DNA from: Bacteroidales bacterium
GTDB lineage: Bacteria; Bacteroidota; Bacteroidia; Bacteroidales; Tenuifilaceae
Length of the DNA stretch: 64,000 bases
Direction of reading: 5' to 3'
Assembly: GCA_013141385.1 (NCBI GenBank)
Contig: JABFRB010000004.1
Span: 1 to 64,000 of the forward strand
Part shown: one piece after another, positions 49,101-57,353 of the stretch
Layout of the letters: each line of letters opens with the position of its first letter
How positions within the stretch are numbered: the stretch's first letter is position 1
The notes under the pieces: generated by a model
Databases searched by the model: none
The model's input: the letters and a program-made list of their open reading frames with translations, nothing else
What the model was told of the DNA's origin: nothing
Made by a program: the position numbers and the translations under genes

Positions 49101-52100
49101 CTCGCGATTCAAAGTTAAATCAGCATTTAGCCACCCATGTTGCTGTAAATAATCTACATTATATTTAAGCCATTGTTCATAAAATGGAGTAGGAAGTTTT
49201 TTCTGTAATAGGTCACTCAGTTTAAAAATTTTTGATCCTATCGGTTCTTGAACAGGCTTGTTAGAAATAAAGAAGCCCAATAATTTCAAACTGGAGATGA
49301 GAATTTCAGTAGCAGCAATTTCCATATCAAATGGTGGCAGTGATGCTTTCAGAATCAATGCTTGCTCTTCGGAATTTTGTAAATTTCCGAATCCCTGAAT
49401 TTCCAAAAACGTAGTCTCGTCTTTGGGATAAAAGGCAACTCCTTCCAGCACTCCAAGGTCTGAAATCGCCCTAACATTGAGACTTTTTATAAATGCCAAT
49501 TGGGTAAGGTTGGAATTCATAAAAGATTGAAGGGAAAGCATCCCTTCATTAGGTTCAATGGAGCCAATCCCTATTTGAGCAATACGCTTTTTGTATGATT
49601 CATCGGCAACAATTCCTACACTTCCCCAGTATCCCCAGTTTACAATTTTTATTGGATACGAGTGTTGTTGCTGAATATATTGCGCAAAACTATCTTTAAA
49701 TGTACAACCAGCAGCATAATTAGACTGGCCAGGAGCTTTATAGAAAGATTGTAGCGAAGAGAAAAACAGCATGAAATCAAGATTCTGCGAGCCGAATACT
49801 TTGTCCATATTAATACTGATATCCACTTTTGCAGATAAACCAGCTCTGAATTTTGATTCCTCCATGGCCATGATGCTTTGATCCTGTAGAATAATTGCAG
49901 AATGCACTATACCATTGACAGTTGGATACTTTTCCAAAATCTTTTTAGCAACCTGCTCCATAGCACCATAATCGGTCGCATCAGCTGAGAAATACAACGG
50001 AGTAAATTGACTAAATGATTTTATCTTTGCTACAATTTCTGGGGAGTCTTCATTTTTCCTACCTATCCAGATAATTTGTGCTTGATATTGTTCAATCATA
50101 AACCTACTCCAAACTTCGCCAAGCCCTCCTGCTCCACCGACAACAACGTAAACTCCATTAGTTTTGTAAAGAGGTATCTCATGCGTTAAGGTTGATGCAT
50201 AAGCCAATCCATGACTAAACCACTCGCTCTGGCGAAGAGCCAAACCGTTCCCATATTTATCCCAATTCAGAGATAGACATTCTTCAATTTGAATATGCTC
50301 CAATGAATCCAGATCCAGAAGCCTCAAATTCCAATGGGGATACTCTTTGGCTAAACTGCCAATTAATCCAAACACACTAGCATGAGCAGGCTGGATGCGA
50401 TCATCCTTTTTCACCTTTTGGGTCATGCGAGTAATAATAGTCCATTGGAGATCTTTATAAGCAAAACCTTCAGATAGTAACGCTTTGATAATGCGAAATA
50501 CAGTAAGAACTCCTTGTTCTTGATGGTCAATTATCCGAAAAGAATCTTTATTCGAATTGTCAGTTTCAATTACATCAGGTGCAATCCAAAGCAATTGATC
50601 AAAGGAACTGTTCTTCAACCCTAATTGAATCTCCTCAATAGTTGGATTTTCGGATAGCTGTAACAAACTGGAATTGGGGTAAGATTTCTTCACCCAAGTT
50701 AAGAGAGACTGTTCGCTTCCCAACAAGAGTATTTTAGCAGAATTTAATAATGCTTCTCTCGTTTCAACATCTTTCGTAGGGTATACCGAACTCCACACTG
50801 GAACCAAGAAATTTAAACCAGTGTTAATTTCCTCCTGACAAGAAACAAATGGCGATTTTTTATTTACTGAATTTAACTCCTCTTTCATAATCCGCAAAGA
50901 GAACCCACGTATTTCCACACATACATTTCCTATCATATCGCAAAGATCAACATCCATTTTGATGACTGAATGCTCAGAATTACTAACTGTTTTGTTACTT
51001 GGAGAAAAACGCACCCATGCAAACATCTCCTTAGTACACGCAGAGATAACGCGTATTGATTCAAGCGCAAAAGGAAGCGGTGTTTGGTTGAAAGATTGAT
51101 TTACATCTCTTTGTGTATCAGTAAAAAAAGTTATAGAGGTTTGTAATGAACTATCCAACATACTAGGATGTAAAACATATTCATTAGATGAATCAAGAAT
51201 TTCAGGTAAGCATAATTGGGCAAGCAATTGATTTTCTCCCTTATAAATCTTAACTATTCCCTGAAATGCAGTACCATATTGAAGGCCCATGCGAGCAAAA
51301 AGAGGGTAAATATCCTCAGCCTCTATTCTCTTATGTTCCTCCCTAGATTCTATCTGAGATTTGAGCTCTTCAATATTAAGTTTGGCTGGGACAAAGGTAA
51401 ATTGATCCGATTCTGATTCATACATAAATACTGCTTGCCCCTGGCAATGTACAACTCGTTCTGCTTGATCATCCCGTTGATCACCGTATTGACCACTATA
51501 GATTTCAAAATCAATGGAATCATGCTCATTTGCAATTAAAGATATCGAAATCACTTTTTTACTAGCATAATCAACCTTCCCATCAATTTTATTTTCATTA
51601 AGAACAAAAGGTTGTATCCAAACAACGCTATGCAACTCTACCTTCAAATTACCGTTGGATTTTAGGTTAGCAGGGATTGCTTGTTCAACCGCAGCCCGAA
51701 CCATTTCAAGGTAAGCCATTCCAGGAAGAATTTTTTGTCCTTTAACCTGGTGATCGTTTAGGAAAAATTCATTCCCCGAGAAAAGGGAGCTAAAACGCTG
51801 AACAGATAAATCCGAGGTATTCCGATGAAGTAAAGGGTGAATTTGAGCATCCAATCTCTGATCGCATCTATCTACTTCTGCTGATACTGGAATGGGGACA
51901 TTTTCAAACCAATAATTCTCGCATACGAAAGGATAAGCTGGAGCACTAATCCGTTGTGGTTTAACTTCTCCATAAATTTTATTCCAATTAAAATCTAAAC
52001 CATTTACCCATATTCCAAGAAGTTTATTCCATTTTCCTTTATCAATCCAATTGGTTATAATTGTAGAGAAGTCCTCATTCACATCAAAGAGAGACAAAAG

Positions 52101-55100
52101 GTCTTTATCCTGTTTATGGGTTTTACTAACCTGCCCTGTAAATACGCCTTCTATTTCTTTATCTCCTTGAATATATCTATGCAGTTTTTCAACAAGTTCA
52201 TTTGTGGAATGTACAATCAAACCCAATCGATTTTCCATAGCTTCCCTACCCACCTGCAATGTATATCCCAAATCTGCAAGGTTAATTTCTTTTTGTTCAA
52301 TCCAGTGTAGTAGCTTTTCTGCATATACTTTTAACCGATTTTCGCTTTTAGCAGAGAGTACTATAATAGCAGGAAAACTGTTTGAAAGATTAATTTTACT
52401 AATGTCATTACTTTCTGGAATATACTCTTCTACTATAATATGAGCGTTCGATCCACCTGCACCAAAAGAAGAAACTCCAGCAATACGCGAACAGGTTTTT
52501 CCATTGACAATAGGAGATTTCCACTCTCTCAACTCTTGGTTGATAAAAAAGGGTGTTTGAGTAAAATCAATGTTTGGATTTAATTCATCAGCATGCAAAC
52601 TTGGAACCAGCTTTTTGTTCTTCATTTGTAATATCACCTTTGTCAATCCTGCAATTCCAGCCGCAGCTTCAAGGTGACCTACATTCGACTTCACAGAACC
52701 GATTGCACAAAAGCCAGTTTCTAAAGTGTTTTTATTAAAGGCTTGTGTTAGTCCACGAATCTCAATTGGATCTCCCAATTCCGTTCCAGTACCATGAGCT
52801 TCAATATAACTAATGGAGCAAGCGTCTATTCCTGCCTTTTCCAGAGTTTCCTGAATGAGTTTGCCTTGCAATTTGGGATTGGGAACCGTATATCCATTCG
52901 TTTTCCCACCATGATTTATGCCTGTGCTGCGAATGACCGCATAAATATTGTCACGATCTTCGATTGCCCGCGAAAGATTTTTCAATAAAATAGTGCCCAC
53001 TCCCTCTCCAGGAACATAACCTGTACCTCCTTTTCCAAAACTTCTACATTTTCCATCAACCGATAAAAACTGGCTGGCGCAAAGCCCCACGTACGTGTAA
53101 GGATGGAGTAACAAATTAACCCCACCAGCAAGAGCCATTTCATTCGGATTATGTCGCAAGTATTCACATGCTTCGTGTATCGCCGTTAAAGAAGAGGAAC
53201 ACATTGTATCAATAGGCATACTTGGGCCATGAATATTGAGTACATATGAAACCCTATTGGCAACTGAACCAAAGAGTGTATAAGGATAAATCTTCTTTTT
53301 CTCCTTCCAAAGTTCTGGTCCAAAGATGCCAAATTCAGCTCTCGTAATTCCCACAAAAACACCAGTTTTTGTTTCACCACCATTTTCAAGTGAAGTGCTT
53401 AACCTTTCGCGTGTATATCCAGCATCTTCAAGGGTTTCCCAGCAAGATTGCAAAAAAAGACGTTCGTGCGGATCCATGTTCATAGCCTCTCGTGGCGAAA
53501 TATTGAAGAAAAGTGGATCGAACTCCGAAAAACCTTTCAAAAACCCTCCCCATTTGCAATAACTCTTACCTTGAGACACAGCATCTTCCTTGTTTGGGTG
53601 ATAGAAATCCTTCAATGACCAACGACTTATTGGAATTTCTTCTATTGAGTCTCTACCTGATTTTAAATTTTCCCAAAACTCGTCAAGATTGGCAGCCTGA
53701 GGATAGCGACCGCTGATTCCAATGATTGCAATAGAATCTGAAATTTTTTTCTCACAAAATTGTCCGCTTGACCTACCCTTAAGCCAATAAGAACTCTTTC
53801 CTTCTTTGGAAGATATCGAACGTGAAGGTGGAAAATCTTTATTGCTTTTTATCTCTGTTGTGTTTGAATGAACAGGCTGGGTTTCATTATAAAATTCAAC
53901 CCATTTTGCACATGCATCGAGATTATTTTTAATAAAAAATTCTGAAAGTCCATTAAGTGTTGAATATTCAAAAAATAGTGTCTTGGATATTTCACCAAAA
54001 ACTCGAGAGAATTTCTGATTGAATTGGAGAATCTTAGATGAGTCTATTCCATAATTTTCAAAGTGCTCATCTAGATCAATCTGAGAAACAGGTATATTTA
54101 ACACCTCTCCAAACAAAGATGCTAATTTGAACAATATCTTTTCCCTCAGAAGAGACGATGAGCTACCACTTAAGTCATTATCTTCATCTTGATGAATCTG
54201 ATTTTCCTGATAATTAACCTCGAACTTATTCAAACTGCTCGAACTCTTATCAACTGTATTCTCATCTTGTTTAAAAGGATAAGTAGGAAGACCGTTCATC
54301 CTTAGAAATTTCTCCTTAACATCTTCAGGTCTATATAATTCAACCCAGGGAATAAAATTACCTTGTACCCATAGTTCACCTAATTGTGCCCAATTCTTGA
54401 CATTGACAGCACTATTTATCTCGGTCTGTTTATGGTATTTCTTCTCCTTTCTCTTTTCTAGTTCTCCATAAAAAATAGAATTACTATTTACAAAATCAGC
54501 AGGGTGTGCATCCGCATTTTGCTCGTAATTCCACTTCTTCAATAGATTAATCAGCTCATCTTTATTGGTAAAGACTACGGCTAATCGAAAATCCATTTCT
54601 TCTCTCCCTGTTTGTAGAGTATATGATATTGAATCCATCAAGGAATGAGAATTTTTTTCCAAATAGTCAACCCATTTGCTTACATAATCTTTTAACCTCG
54701 TTTTACTTTGTGCTGAAAGAACAAAAAGTCTATTATAACAATCTGATTTTATATTACTTACATCAATAGAAGGTGATAGATTTTTAACTTTTTTCTCGGG
54801 AACATGCTCTTCAATAATGATATGAGCATTTACCCCACTTCCTCCAAAGGTTGAAATGCCAGCCCGTCTGGGTATTAACTGTCCATCAACCGAAATAGGT
54901 TCCCATGGGGATACCTTTGTCTGTAATTTAAAAGGAATCTGTTCAAAATCAATATTTGGATTCAAACCGCCGAACATCAATGTGGGAGCCAAGGTCTTGT
55001 ACTTCATGGAGAGGAGCACTTTTGTCAACTGAGACATTCCTGCAGCAGCTTCACAGTGACCAATGTTTGGTTTTACAGATCCAATCCTTCGATTGCCTTG

Positions 55101-57260
55101 AATCTCATTCTGTTTCCCGAAAACATCAGTTAGAGCAGCTATTTCAATGGTATCGCCTATGTCAGACCCATAGGCAGCAGCTTCGATGTAACTGATTGTT
55201 CGAGGATCAAAACCACTCTGCGATAAGGCCTCTTTTATCACAGCCTGTTGCTGTTTTTGATTAGGCCTTCCGAACTTGCTCATCCTCCCGTTTTGATTGA
55301 TTGCGCTTCCACGAATAATTGCATAAATGGAGTCTCCATTCTGAATTGCTTGCGAATAATTTTTTAGAACAACAACCCCAACACCTTCTCCAGGAATAAA
55401 GCCTTTGCCACCTTTGCAAAAAGCAGCGCTATTGGAATCCTGAGAAAGCATACCTATCCTAGAAAGATAAAGGTAAATTGAAGGATGAAGGTATAAATTG
55501 ACACCACCTGCTAAGGCTAAATCACCTTTTCCACTACGGATATATTCACATGCCTCATGGATGGCTGTGAACGATGATGAACAATCATTGTCTATTGCAA
55601 TGCTAGGTCCCTTAAAATCCATGAAATAGGAAACTCTACTAACCATTGAAGATATTGAAGTACTATAGTAGAGTGATTCTGCATCCACTGAATAGAGATT
55701 GAATCCAATTCGCGAAATACCTCCAAATACTCCTGCTCTTCTACTAATATCTGGAGATAATCCCGAAGGTCGATAACCTGCATCTTCCAATGCTCTCCAG
55801 CATTCCTCTAAAAATAAAAGTTCTTGAGGATCTATGTATGCTGTTTCTGCATGGGGAATATTAAAAAAAGTGGCGTCAAAGCAATTGTAATCTTCAATAA
55901 ATCCGCCCCACTTTCCATAGGACTTCTTCAAATCGATAGCCTCCTTTGGGTTGGCGTGGTAAAATTCTTTCCAATCCCATCTTTCTGATGGGATTTCCGA
56001 AATACATTTCTTCCCCGATTTTAAATTTTCCCAAAACTCTTCTACACTCTTCGCATTTGGGTATCTACCCGATAAACCAATAATTGCCACATCACAAGAT
56101 GACACTTCCCCTTGACTTGTATTTCCCTTAGTTGGACTGCTTATCGCTTTACCTCTCTTTTCAAATGAGTCACTCTTAGGCATACTTTGAAAAGAAGCAT
56201 TTGAAGACGATACATCGAGAGCTTGACAAATATGGGTAATAATTTGTTTTTCATTTTGAGCATCATTTAAACCAATGGGTATTGCTAATCGGATACATTG
56301 ATTGAGCACGGTTTGTTGCTGATTTCCTACGCTATGAATTCCGCCACGAATGCCCCATCTTTCATATAACATTCTCAAAAACGATTCTCTTGGATATTTG
56401 CGATTCTTAAAACCCTCTATCTCGTTCACCCTAACAAGAATACAATGCCCTACCCCTGGCTGCATAACTGGCACATTCCTGAAAGCTAATTCTTCGTGAA
56501 TTTGTTTTGTTAATCTAAGTTGATTTCGAATCTTGCTCTCCAAATAATTACGATCCTGTAAGGCTTTTAAAATCAAATTACTATCATGTGCGCTGGTTAA
56601 ACCACCCTCTATTTTTCCAAGATTTTTTATCGCTACTATTCGTTCCTTGTCCTTTGCTGCTATAAATCCTCCCAGATTTAATCCAAAATCCTTGCTTAGG
56701 CTACCAAAAACATAATCGGCACAGGACATTATCTCATCAAGAATGGAAAATAAATCTTTATCCCTATAATCCTTTTCATACTGGCGTATCAATTCAGCAT
56801 TGCGAAGAATTCGGCTTCCATCCATTACAAATGGTATTTCATATTGCTTCCCCAGCCTAGATATTTCTTTTATCTGAGCCATGGAAACAGGATATCCACC
56901 AGATGCATTGTTGCATAATTCAACCAAAATCATACCCACTTCACCTGACTGTCTTTCAAGAAAGAGTTCAAATGCTCTCGTATCTATACCTCCCCTGAAT
57001 ATTTGTTTTGAATCAATCGAAAAAATCTCCTGATCAGGAATTTCTACGGGTTCGAATTTGGCCTTTACTTCATTGTGGAGTGTGGTTTCAAATAAAATAT
57101 TCTGCAACACCTTTCTTTTCTGAGTGCGAAGGGTTTGAAAAAATAGGCGTTCGGCAATTCTACCTGAAACAGTTAGTACATAGTGCGGCAAACCTGTTTC
57201 AAAAGAAGCATCTTTCGGGTTTCCGAATAAAGCCCGAAAAATTATGTCTTGATTTTCCAT
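41142..57260 (-). CDS. PKS-B: trans-AT polyketide synthase with N-terminal PLP lyase domain
   Basis: This 5372-residue protein opens with a beta-eliminating lyase domain (1-345). Then follow: KS0 389-823; ACP (Ser near 1074); KS 1175-1611; DH 1805-2120; KR 2147-2590; C-methyltransferase 2595-2990; ACP (near 3075); KS 3176-3605; DH 3830-4125; KR 4135-4565; ACP (near 4616); KS0 4716-5155; and a C-terminal docking tail 5335-5372. No AT domain is seen. The ATG at 57260 directly follows an in-frame TAG that ends PKS-A, so the two proteins share one reading frame broken by one codon. If read through, the start shown here would lie inside the lyase domain. The individual parts are listed separately. 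Confidence 0.93.
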   Translation of the reverse strand: MENQDIIFRALFGNPKDASFETGLPHYVLTVSGRIAERLFFQTLRTQKRKVLQNILFETTLHNEVKAKFEPVEIPDQEIFSIDSKQIFRGGIDTRAFELFLERQSGEVGMILVELCNNASGGYPVSMAQIKEISRLGKQYEIPFVMDGSRILRNAELIRQYEKDYRDKDLFSILDEIMSCADYVFGSLSKDFGLNLGGFIAAKDKERIVAIKNLGKIEGGLTSAHDSNLILKALQDRNYLESKIRNQLRLTKQIHEELAFRNVPVMQPGVGHCILVRVNEIEGFKNRKYPRESFLRMLYERWGIRGGIHSVGNQQQTVLNQCIRLAIPIGLNDAQNEKQIITHICQALDVSSSNASFQSMPKSDSFEKRGKAISSPTKGNTSQGEVSSCDVAIIGLSGRYPNAKSVEEFWENLKSGKKCISEIPSERWDWKEFYHANPKEAIDLKKSYGKWGGFIEDYNCFDATFFNIPHAETAYIDPQELLFLEECWRALEDAGYRPSGLSPDISRRAGVFGGISRIGFNLYSVDAESLYYSTSISSMVSRVSYFMDFKGPSIAIDNDCSSSFTAIHEACEYIRSGKGDLALAGGVNLYLHPSIYLYLSRIGMLSQDSNSAAFCKGGKGFIPGEGVGVVVLKNYSQAIQNGDSIYAIIRGSAINQNGRMSKFGRPNQKQQQAVIKEALSQSGFDPRTISYIEAAAYGSDIGDTIEIAALTDVFGKQNEIQGNRRIGSVKPNIGHCEAAAGMSQLTKVLLSMKYKTLAPTLMFGGLNPNIDFEQIPFKLQTKVSPWEPISVDGQLIPRRAGISTFGGSGVNAHIIIEEHVPEKKVKNLSPSIDVSNIKSDCYNRLFVLSAQSKTRLKDYVSKWVDYLEKNSHSLMDSISYTLQTGREEMDFRLAVVFTNKDELINLLKKWNYEQNADAHPADFVNSNSIFYGELEKRKEKKYHKQTEINSAVNVKNWAQLGELWVQGNFIPWVELYRPEDVKEKFLRMNGLPTYPFKQDENTVDKSSSSLNKFEVNYQENQIHQDEDNDLSGSSSSLLREKILFKLASLFGEVLNIPVSQIDLDEHFENYGIDSSKILQFNQKFSRVFGEISKTLFFEYSTLNGLSEFFIKNNLDACAKWVEFYNETQPVHSNTTEIKSNKDFPPSRSISSKEGKSSYWLKGRSSGQFCEKKISDSIAIIGISGRYPQAANLDEFWENLKSGRDSIEEIPISRWSLKDFYHPNKEDAVSQGKSYCKWGGFLKGFSEFDPLFFNISPREAMNMDPHERLFLQSCWETLEDAGYTRERLSTSLENGGETKTGVFVGITRAEFGIFGPELWKEKKKIYPYTLFGSVANRVSYVLNIHGPSMPIDTMCSSSLTAIHEACEYLRHNPNEMALAGGVNLLLHPYTYVGLCASQFLSVDGKCRSFGKGGTGYVPGEGVGTILLKNLSRAIEDRDNIYAVIRSTGINHGGKTNGYTVPNPKLQGKLIQETLEKAGIDACSISYIEAHGTGTELGDPIEIRGLTQAFNKNTLETGFCAIGSVKSNVGHLEAAAGIAGLTKVILQMKNKKLVPSLHADELNPNIDFTQTPFFINQELREWKSPIVNGKTCSRIAGVSSFGAGGSNAHIIVEEYIPESNDISKINLSNSFPAIIVLSAKSENRLKVYAEKLLHWIEQKEINLADLGYTLQVGREAMENRLGLIVHSTNELVEKLHRYIQGDKEIEGVFTGQVSKTHKQDKDLLSLFDVNEDFSTIITNWIDKGKWNKLLGIWVNGLDFNWNKIYGEVKPQRISAPAYPFVCENYWFENVPIPVSAEVDRCDQRLDAQIHPLLHRNTSDLSVQRFSSLFSGNEFFLNDHQVKGQKILPGMAYLEMVRAAVEQAIPANLKSNGNLKVELHSVVWIQPFVLNENKIDGKVDYASKKVISISLIANEHDSIDFEIYSGQYGDQRDDQAERVVHCQGQAVFMYESESDQFTFVPAKLNIEELKSQIESREEHKRIEAEDIYPLFARMGLQYGTAFQGIVKIYKGENQLLAQLCLPEILDSSNEYVLHPSMLDSSLQTSITFFTDTQRDVNQSFNQTPLPFALESIRVISACTKEMFAWVRFSPSNKTVSNSEHSVIKMDVDLCDMIGNVCVEIRGFSLRIMKEELNSVNKKSPFVSCQEEINTGLNFLVPVWSSVYPTKDVETREALLNSAKILLLGSEQSLLTWVKKSYPNSSLLQLSENPTIEEIQLGLKNSSFDQLLWIAPDVIETDNSNKDSFRIIDHQEQGVLTVFRIIKALLSEGFAYKDLQWTIITRMTQKVKKDDRIQPAHASVFGLIGSLAKEYPHWNLRLLDLDSLEHIQIEECLSLNWDKYGNGLALRQSEWFSHGLAYASTLTHEIPLYKTNGVYVVVGGAGGLGEVWSRFMIEQYQAQIIWIGRKNEDSPEIVAKIKSFSQFTPLYFSADATDYGAMEQVAKKILEKYPTVNGIVHSAIILQDQSIMAMEESKFRAGLSAKVDISINMDKVFGSQNLDFMLFFSSLQSFYKAPGQSNYAAGCTFKDSFAQYIQQQHSYPIKIVNWGYWGSVGIVADESYKKRIAQIGIGSIEPNEGMLSLQSFMNSNLTQLAFIKSLNVRAISDLGVLEGVAFYPKDETTFLEIQGFGNLQNSEEQALILKASLPPFDMEIAATEILISSLKLLGFFISNKPVQEPIGSKIFKLSDLLQKKLPTPFYEQWLKYNVDYLQQHGWLNADLTLNREVKDLEKLWDEWDTKKIGWAVNPNLSSQITLLEACLKALPDILNGKRPATEVMFPNSSMHLVEGIYKGNALADFSNERLGDVFSTILRQQLKSNKEKKIRVLEIGAGTGGTTVKLLPRLQEFGDAIVEYCYTDLSKAFLMHAEQNFQPQYQNLRTAIFDVSKPLLPQSISAGNYDLVIAANVLHATPYLRDTLRNAKALLKNHGVLLINEISTWSLFTHLTFGLLEGWWLYKDIVLRMPGSPALTPENWQRILAEEGFTSIFFPAQEAHSFGHQVIAASSNGFVRQMFNKQVKAAVKEKISTQVIASPKPEIKIKAISSETLFEKSVLYFQKLAAETLGMGPEQLSPNQPLTEYGLDSILVVQLTNQLRKVFPDITSTLFFEIPTINGLVDYFLENNLETLKGIISIDVPEQRLSEKVLTSKDEKVISKNWSNRIPSRISPQPIRTTPTSSYNLSVFDVAIIGLSGRYPQSKNLNEFWDNLVKGINCISEVPKDRWNWEDYYDAEKGKSGKIYTRWGGFIEDIDKFDPLFFSISPKEAERMDPQERLFLETCYHAIEDAGYTPESLGDISKIGVFVGVMNSRYGQQPAFYSIANRVSYCLNFQGPSMAIDSACSSSLTAIHTALESMYCGLSECAIVGGVNLIIDPIHFSGLTEMTMLSEGNQCKAFGEKADGFIDAEGVGVFVLKPLSKAEKDGDHIYGIIKGSAVNAGGKTNGYTVPNPRVQSAVVSKALERARISAEQLSYIEAHGTGTALGDPIEVAGLTRAFKENCDNANIEKQFCALGSVKSNIGHCESAAGAAGLTKVLLQMKYKQLVPSLHSEVSNPEINFSQTPFKVQKNLEKWHRLSRIIDGMKEEIPRTAGVSSFGAGGANAHIIVQEYISPFTLSEAKGLVVSDDLNEQIDVIIPLSARTKEQLQQKVKDLLAFLHHTCFVEKQNFEKEEQENIPCYFRKPHLFLRNIAYTLQVGRESMEERLGLLVNSVDQLTEKLEAYINDKHQEYTYQGHGKNDKNVLALFDKDEDLKETVNKWIIEKKYSRILDLWVAGLELDWNKLYEKTDIDLKPQRISLPGYPFARERYWIELDREKMTLGSIATYSSLSSPTGAIGCDLQLRNTSTFSVQRFSTMLTGREFFLTDHVINGNKTLPGVVYLEMARKAVETSTNDLHDENRMMRFKNISWIQPLISDIEPIDVQITLSPNDKGDIIYDIFRQIVDNEQVVHSQGVIQFIKRGEIPSLDLATIKEQCSQQKVMPVQYYKMFSSMGINYGSSHKGIDAVYIGMNQVLASLSIPTSVSSTLDQYVLHPSMLDSALQTSLGLFAGLSEFLAKEQHNMDGSLGIIENLQAKPMLPFALESMEVYNRCTPKMWAHIKYAMGSNSDDAVIKLDIDIADEEGSVCICMRGFTARSQDNNYDSLNSPVSDGVLLMEPYWREIDVQEKTSFVYEQHLLILIKDDNVLSGLQEMIEKTMKGVRCLSFKIDDTSIDKYYEECCIKIFTEIRNILISKFKGKAFIQIIVAENEASLLLSGLSGILKTAQKENPLIVGQVIEIGFGKTTEEIIEILRESISIPHSARIRYSNDDVKRRRFVQDVREINIPEKEIRFPWKENGIYLITGGAGGLGLLFAQEIVEKIKKATIVLVGRSELSSEKDSKLKDLENAGARIVYKRVDISSKKEVDDLIKSIQTDIGNLNGIIHAAGIIHDNFIIKKTVEEFKDVLLPKVSGLVNLDETTKLIQLDLFVLFSSLSGFAGNVGQSDYAAANAFMDAYAEYRNNLVLDNKRWGKTLSINWPLWKDGGMNMSLEDENLMKQSSGMTSLQTANGIDALYKSLDSGAGQVLVAEGDVRQIKLLFEDSSPKIIKNSFNSVSEKEDILFCVREIISHEIKLDSEKIKPETPFVKYGIDSLMQMSIIKKLEKIAGELPKTLLYEYSNMHELVRYLEENHTDEIQEWFSEKNTSIVNNNNESSKKKKLPLLDSLPLRTNSKHRFGVSKTMDLTLAKHDSDPIAIIGMSGRYPLSDTLEELWEHLKAGHNCITQADTSRWNNSLLRSLSKNEFYSSEKKYYGGFLKNINKFDHQLFEVAEDRVLELTPETRMFLEIVWETFEDAGYSKDRLNELQDRYQKGVGVFVGTMYNQYSWNIPSSEKAILSTNGTEWNTANRTSHFFNLTGPSMAVNSACSSSMIALHLACESLQQQTCSMALAGGVNLTLDPSKYAALEQAHFLGKEDRSMSFGIGDGYIPGEGVGTVLLKPLSKAIEDCDRIYAVIKGSFINHSGGRQMFTAPDPKQQADLITNAIDRSGIDIETIGYVESAANGSPLGDLIEVNALKNAFARYTGKKQFCALGSVKSNLGHLEAASGISQLCKVLLQLKYKTLVPTINAQPQNPNIKLEGSAFYLQKTITPWDSNTFKDDKDAKNLPRRSMINSFGAGGAYASVIIEEPIEQNFFRRKSGDLYGETLILFSAKTKWSLIRYLDKIKDFLQSNLEKNIETDIYDLALSLFKINHNLEFRAAFVVSSIDELLQKLDELIKTQMSHPIEGGFFSSLSNVKLTENSTDPTAIQQSLLNKDYKQIAQYWIEGETIDFRSIYEYTGTQWLDLPKYAFDHFKNFDFQSIKSSTDNSRTTEFDEESYRNILEKLSKGELSKNEVFEHFEILDSKR
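43255..47735 (-). other. PKS-B module KS-DH-KR-ACP
   Basis: The KS is active (DSACSSS, EAHGTGT, KSNIGH). The DH is intact (DHVINGNKTLPG; HPSMLDSALQ) and the KR has TGGAGGLG with FSSLSGF and DYAAANAF. The ACP reads KYGIDSLMQM. The expected outcome is one extension ending in a double bond, which the next KS0 // DH*-ACP pair could then shift. Confidence 0.88.
47900..53738 (-). other. PKS-B module KS-DH-KR-cMT-ACP
   Basis: All motifs look active: KS (DTMCSSS, EAHGTGT, KSNVGH), DH (DHQVKGQKILPG; HPSMLDSSLQ), KR (GGAGGLG; FSSLQSF, NYAAG), C-methyltransferase (LEIGAGTGGTT) and ACP (EYGLDSILVV). The KR-cMT segment resembles that of PKS-C. It should add an alpha-methyl enoyl unit. Confidence 0.88.
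53900..56096 (-). other. PKS-B KS0-ACP pair directly after the lyase domain
   Basis: The KS keeps the Cys (DNDCSSS) and KPNIGH but has EAAAYGS where EAHGTGT is expected, so it should not extend the chain. The following ACP (NYGIDSSKIL) would hold the same intermediate. Placed after the DUF and lyase domains, this pair may give the sulfur chemistry a carrier on which to act. Confidence 0.82.
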
Positions 57261-57353
57261 CTAAACTCTATCCGTTAAATCCTTAATTCTTCTATTTATA
57301 AAATCGTAATTAAGATGAGGCCATGAATCGCTAATCAAATCCAATTGAATATC
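56226..57353 (-). other. PLP-dependent beta-eliminating lyase domain (SH-like), split by TAG
   Basis: The main part, PKS-B residues 1-345, follows the tyrosine phenol-lyase/tryptophanase pattern. By comparison with remembered tyrosine phenol-lyase: SGR at 32-34 (phosphate site, like QGR), N118 in NNASGGYPVSM (like N185), D147 and R150 in MDGSR (like D214, R217), the cofactor lysine K190 in GSLSKDFGLNLGGF (like K257) and R324 in IRLAIP (carboxylate, like R404). The domain's expected N-terminal strip is not in this protein. A match (DIQLDLISDS, like DIYIDLLTDS) lies just before the stop codon of PKS-A. A cysteine or thiocysteine C-S lyase role, as in leinamycin-type SH domains, is inferred from context. 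Confidence 0.75.

Noticed and set aside
56226-57260. Reading the PLP domain of PKS-B as an aminotransferase or alpha-oxoamine synthase
   Set aside because: The NN-x-SGG-x-PVSM, MDGSR and SKDFGLNLGGF segments fit beta-eliminating lyases, not the PKS-linked aminotransferase or oxoamine synthase families.
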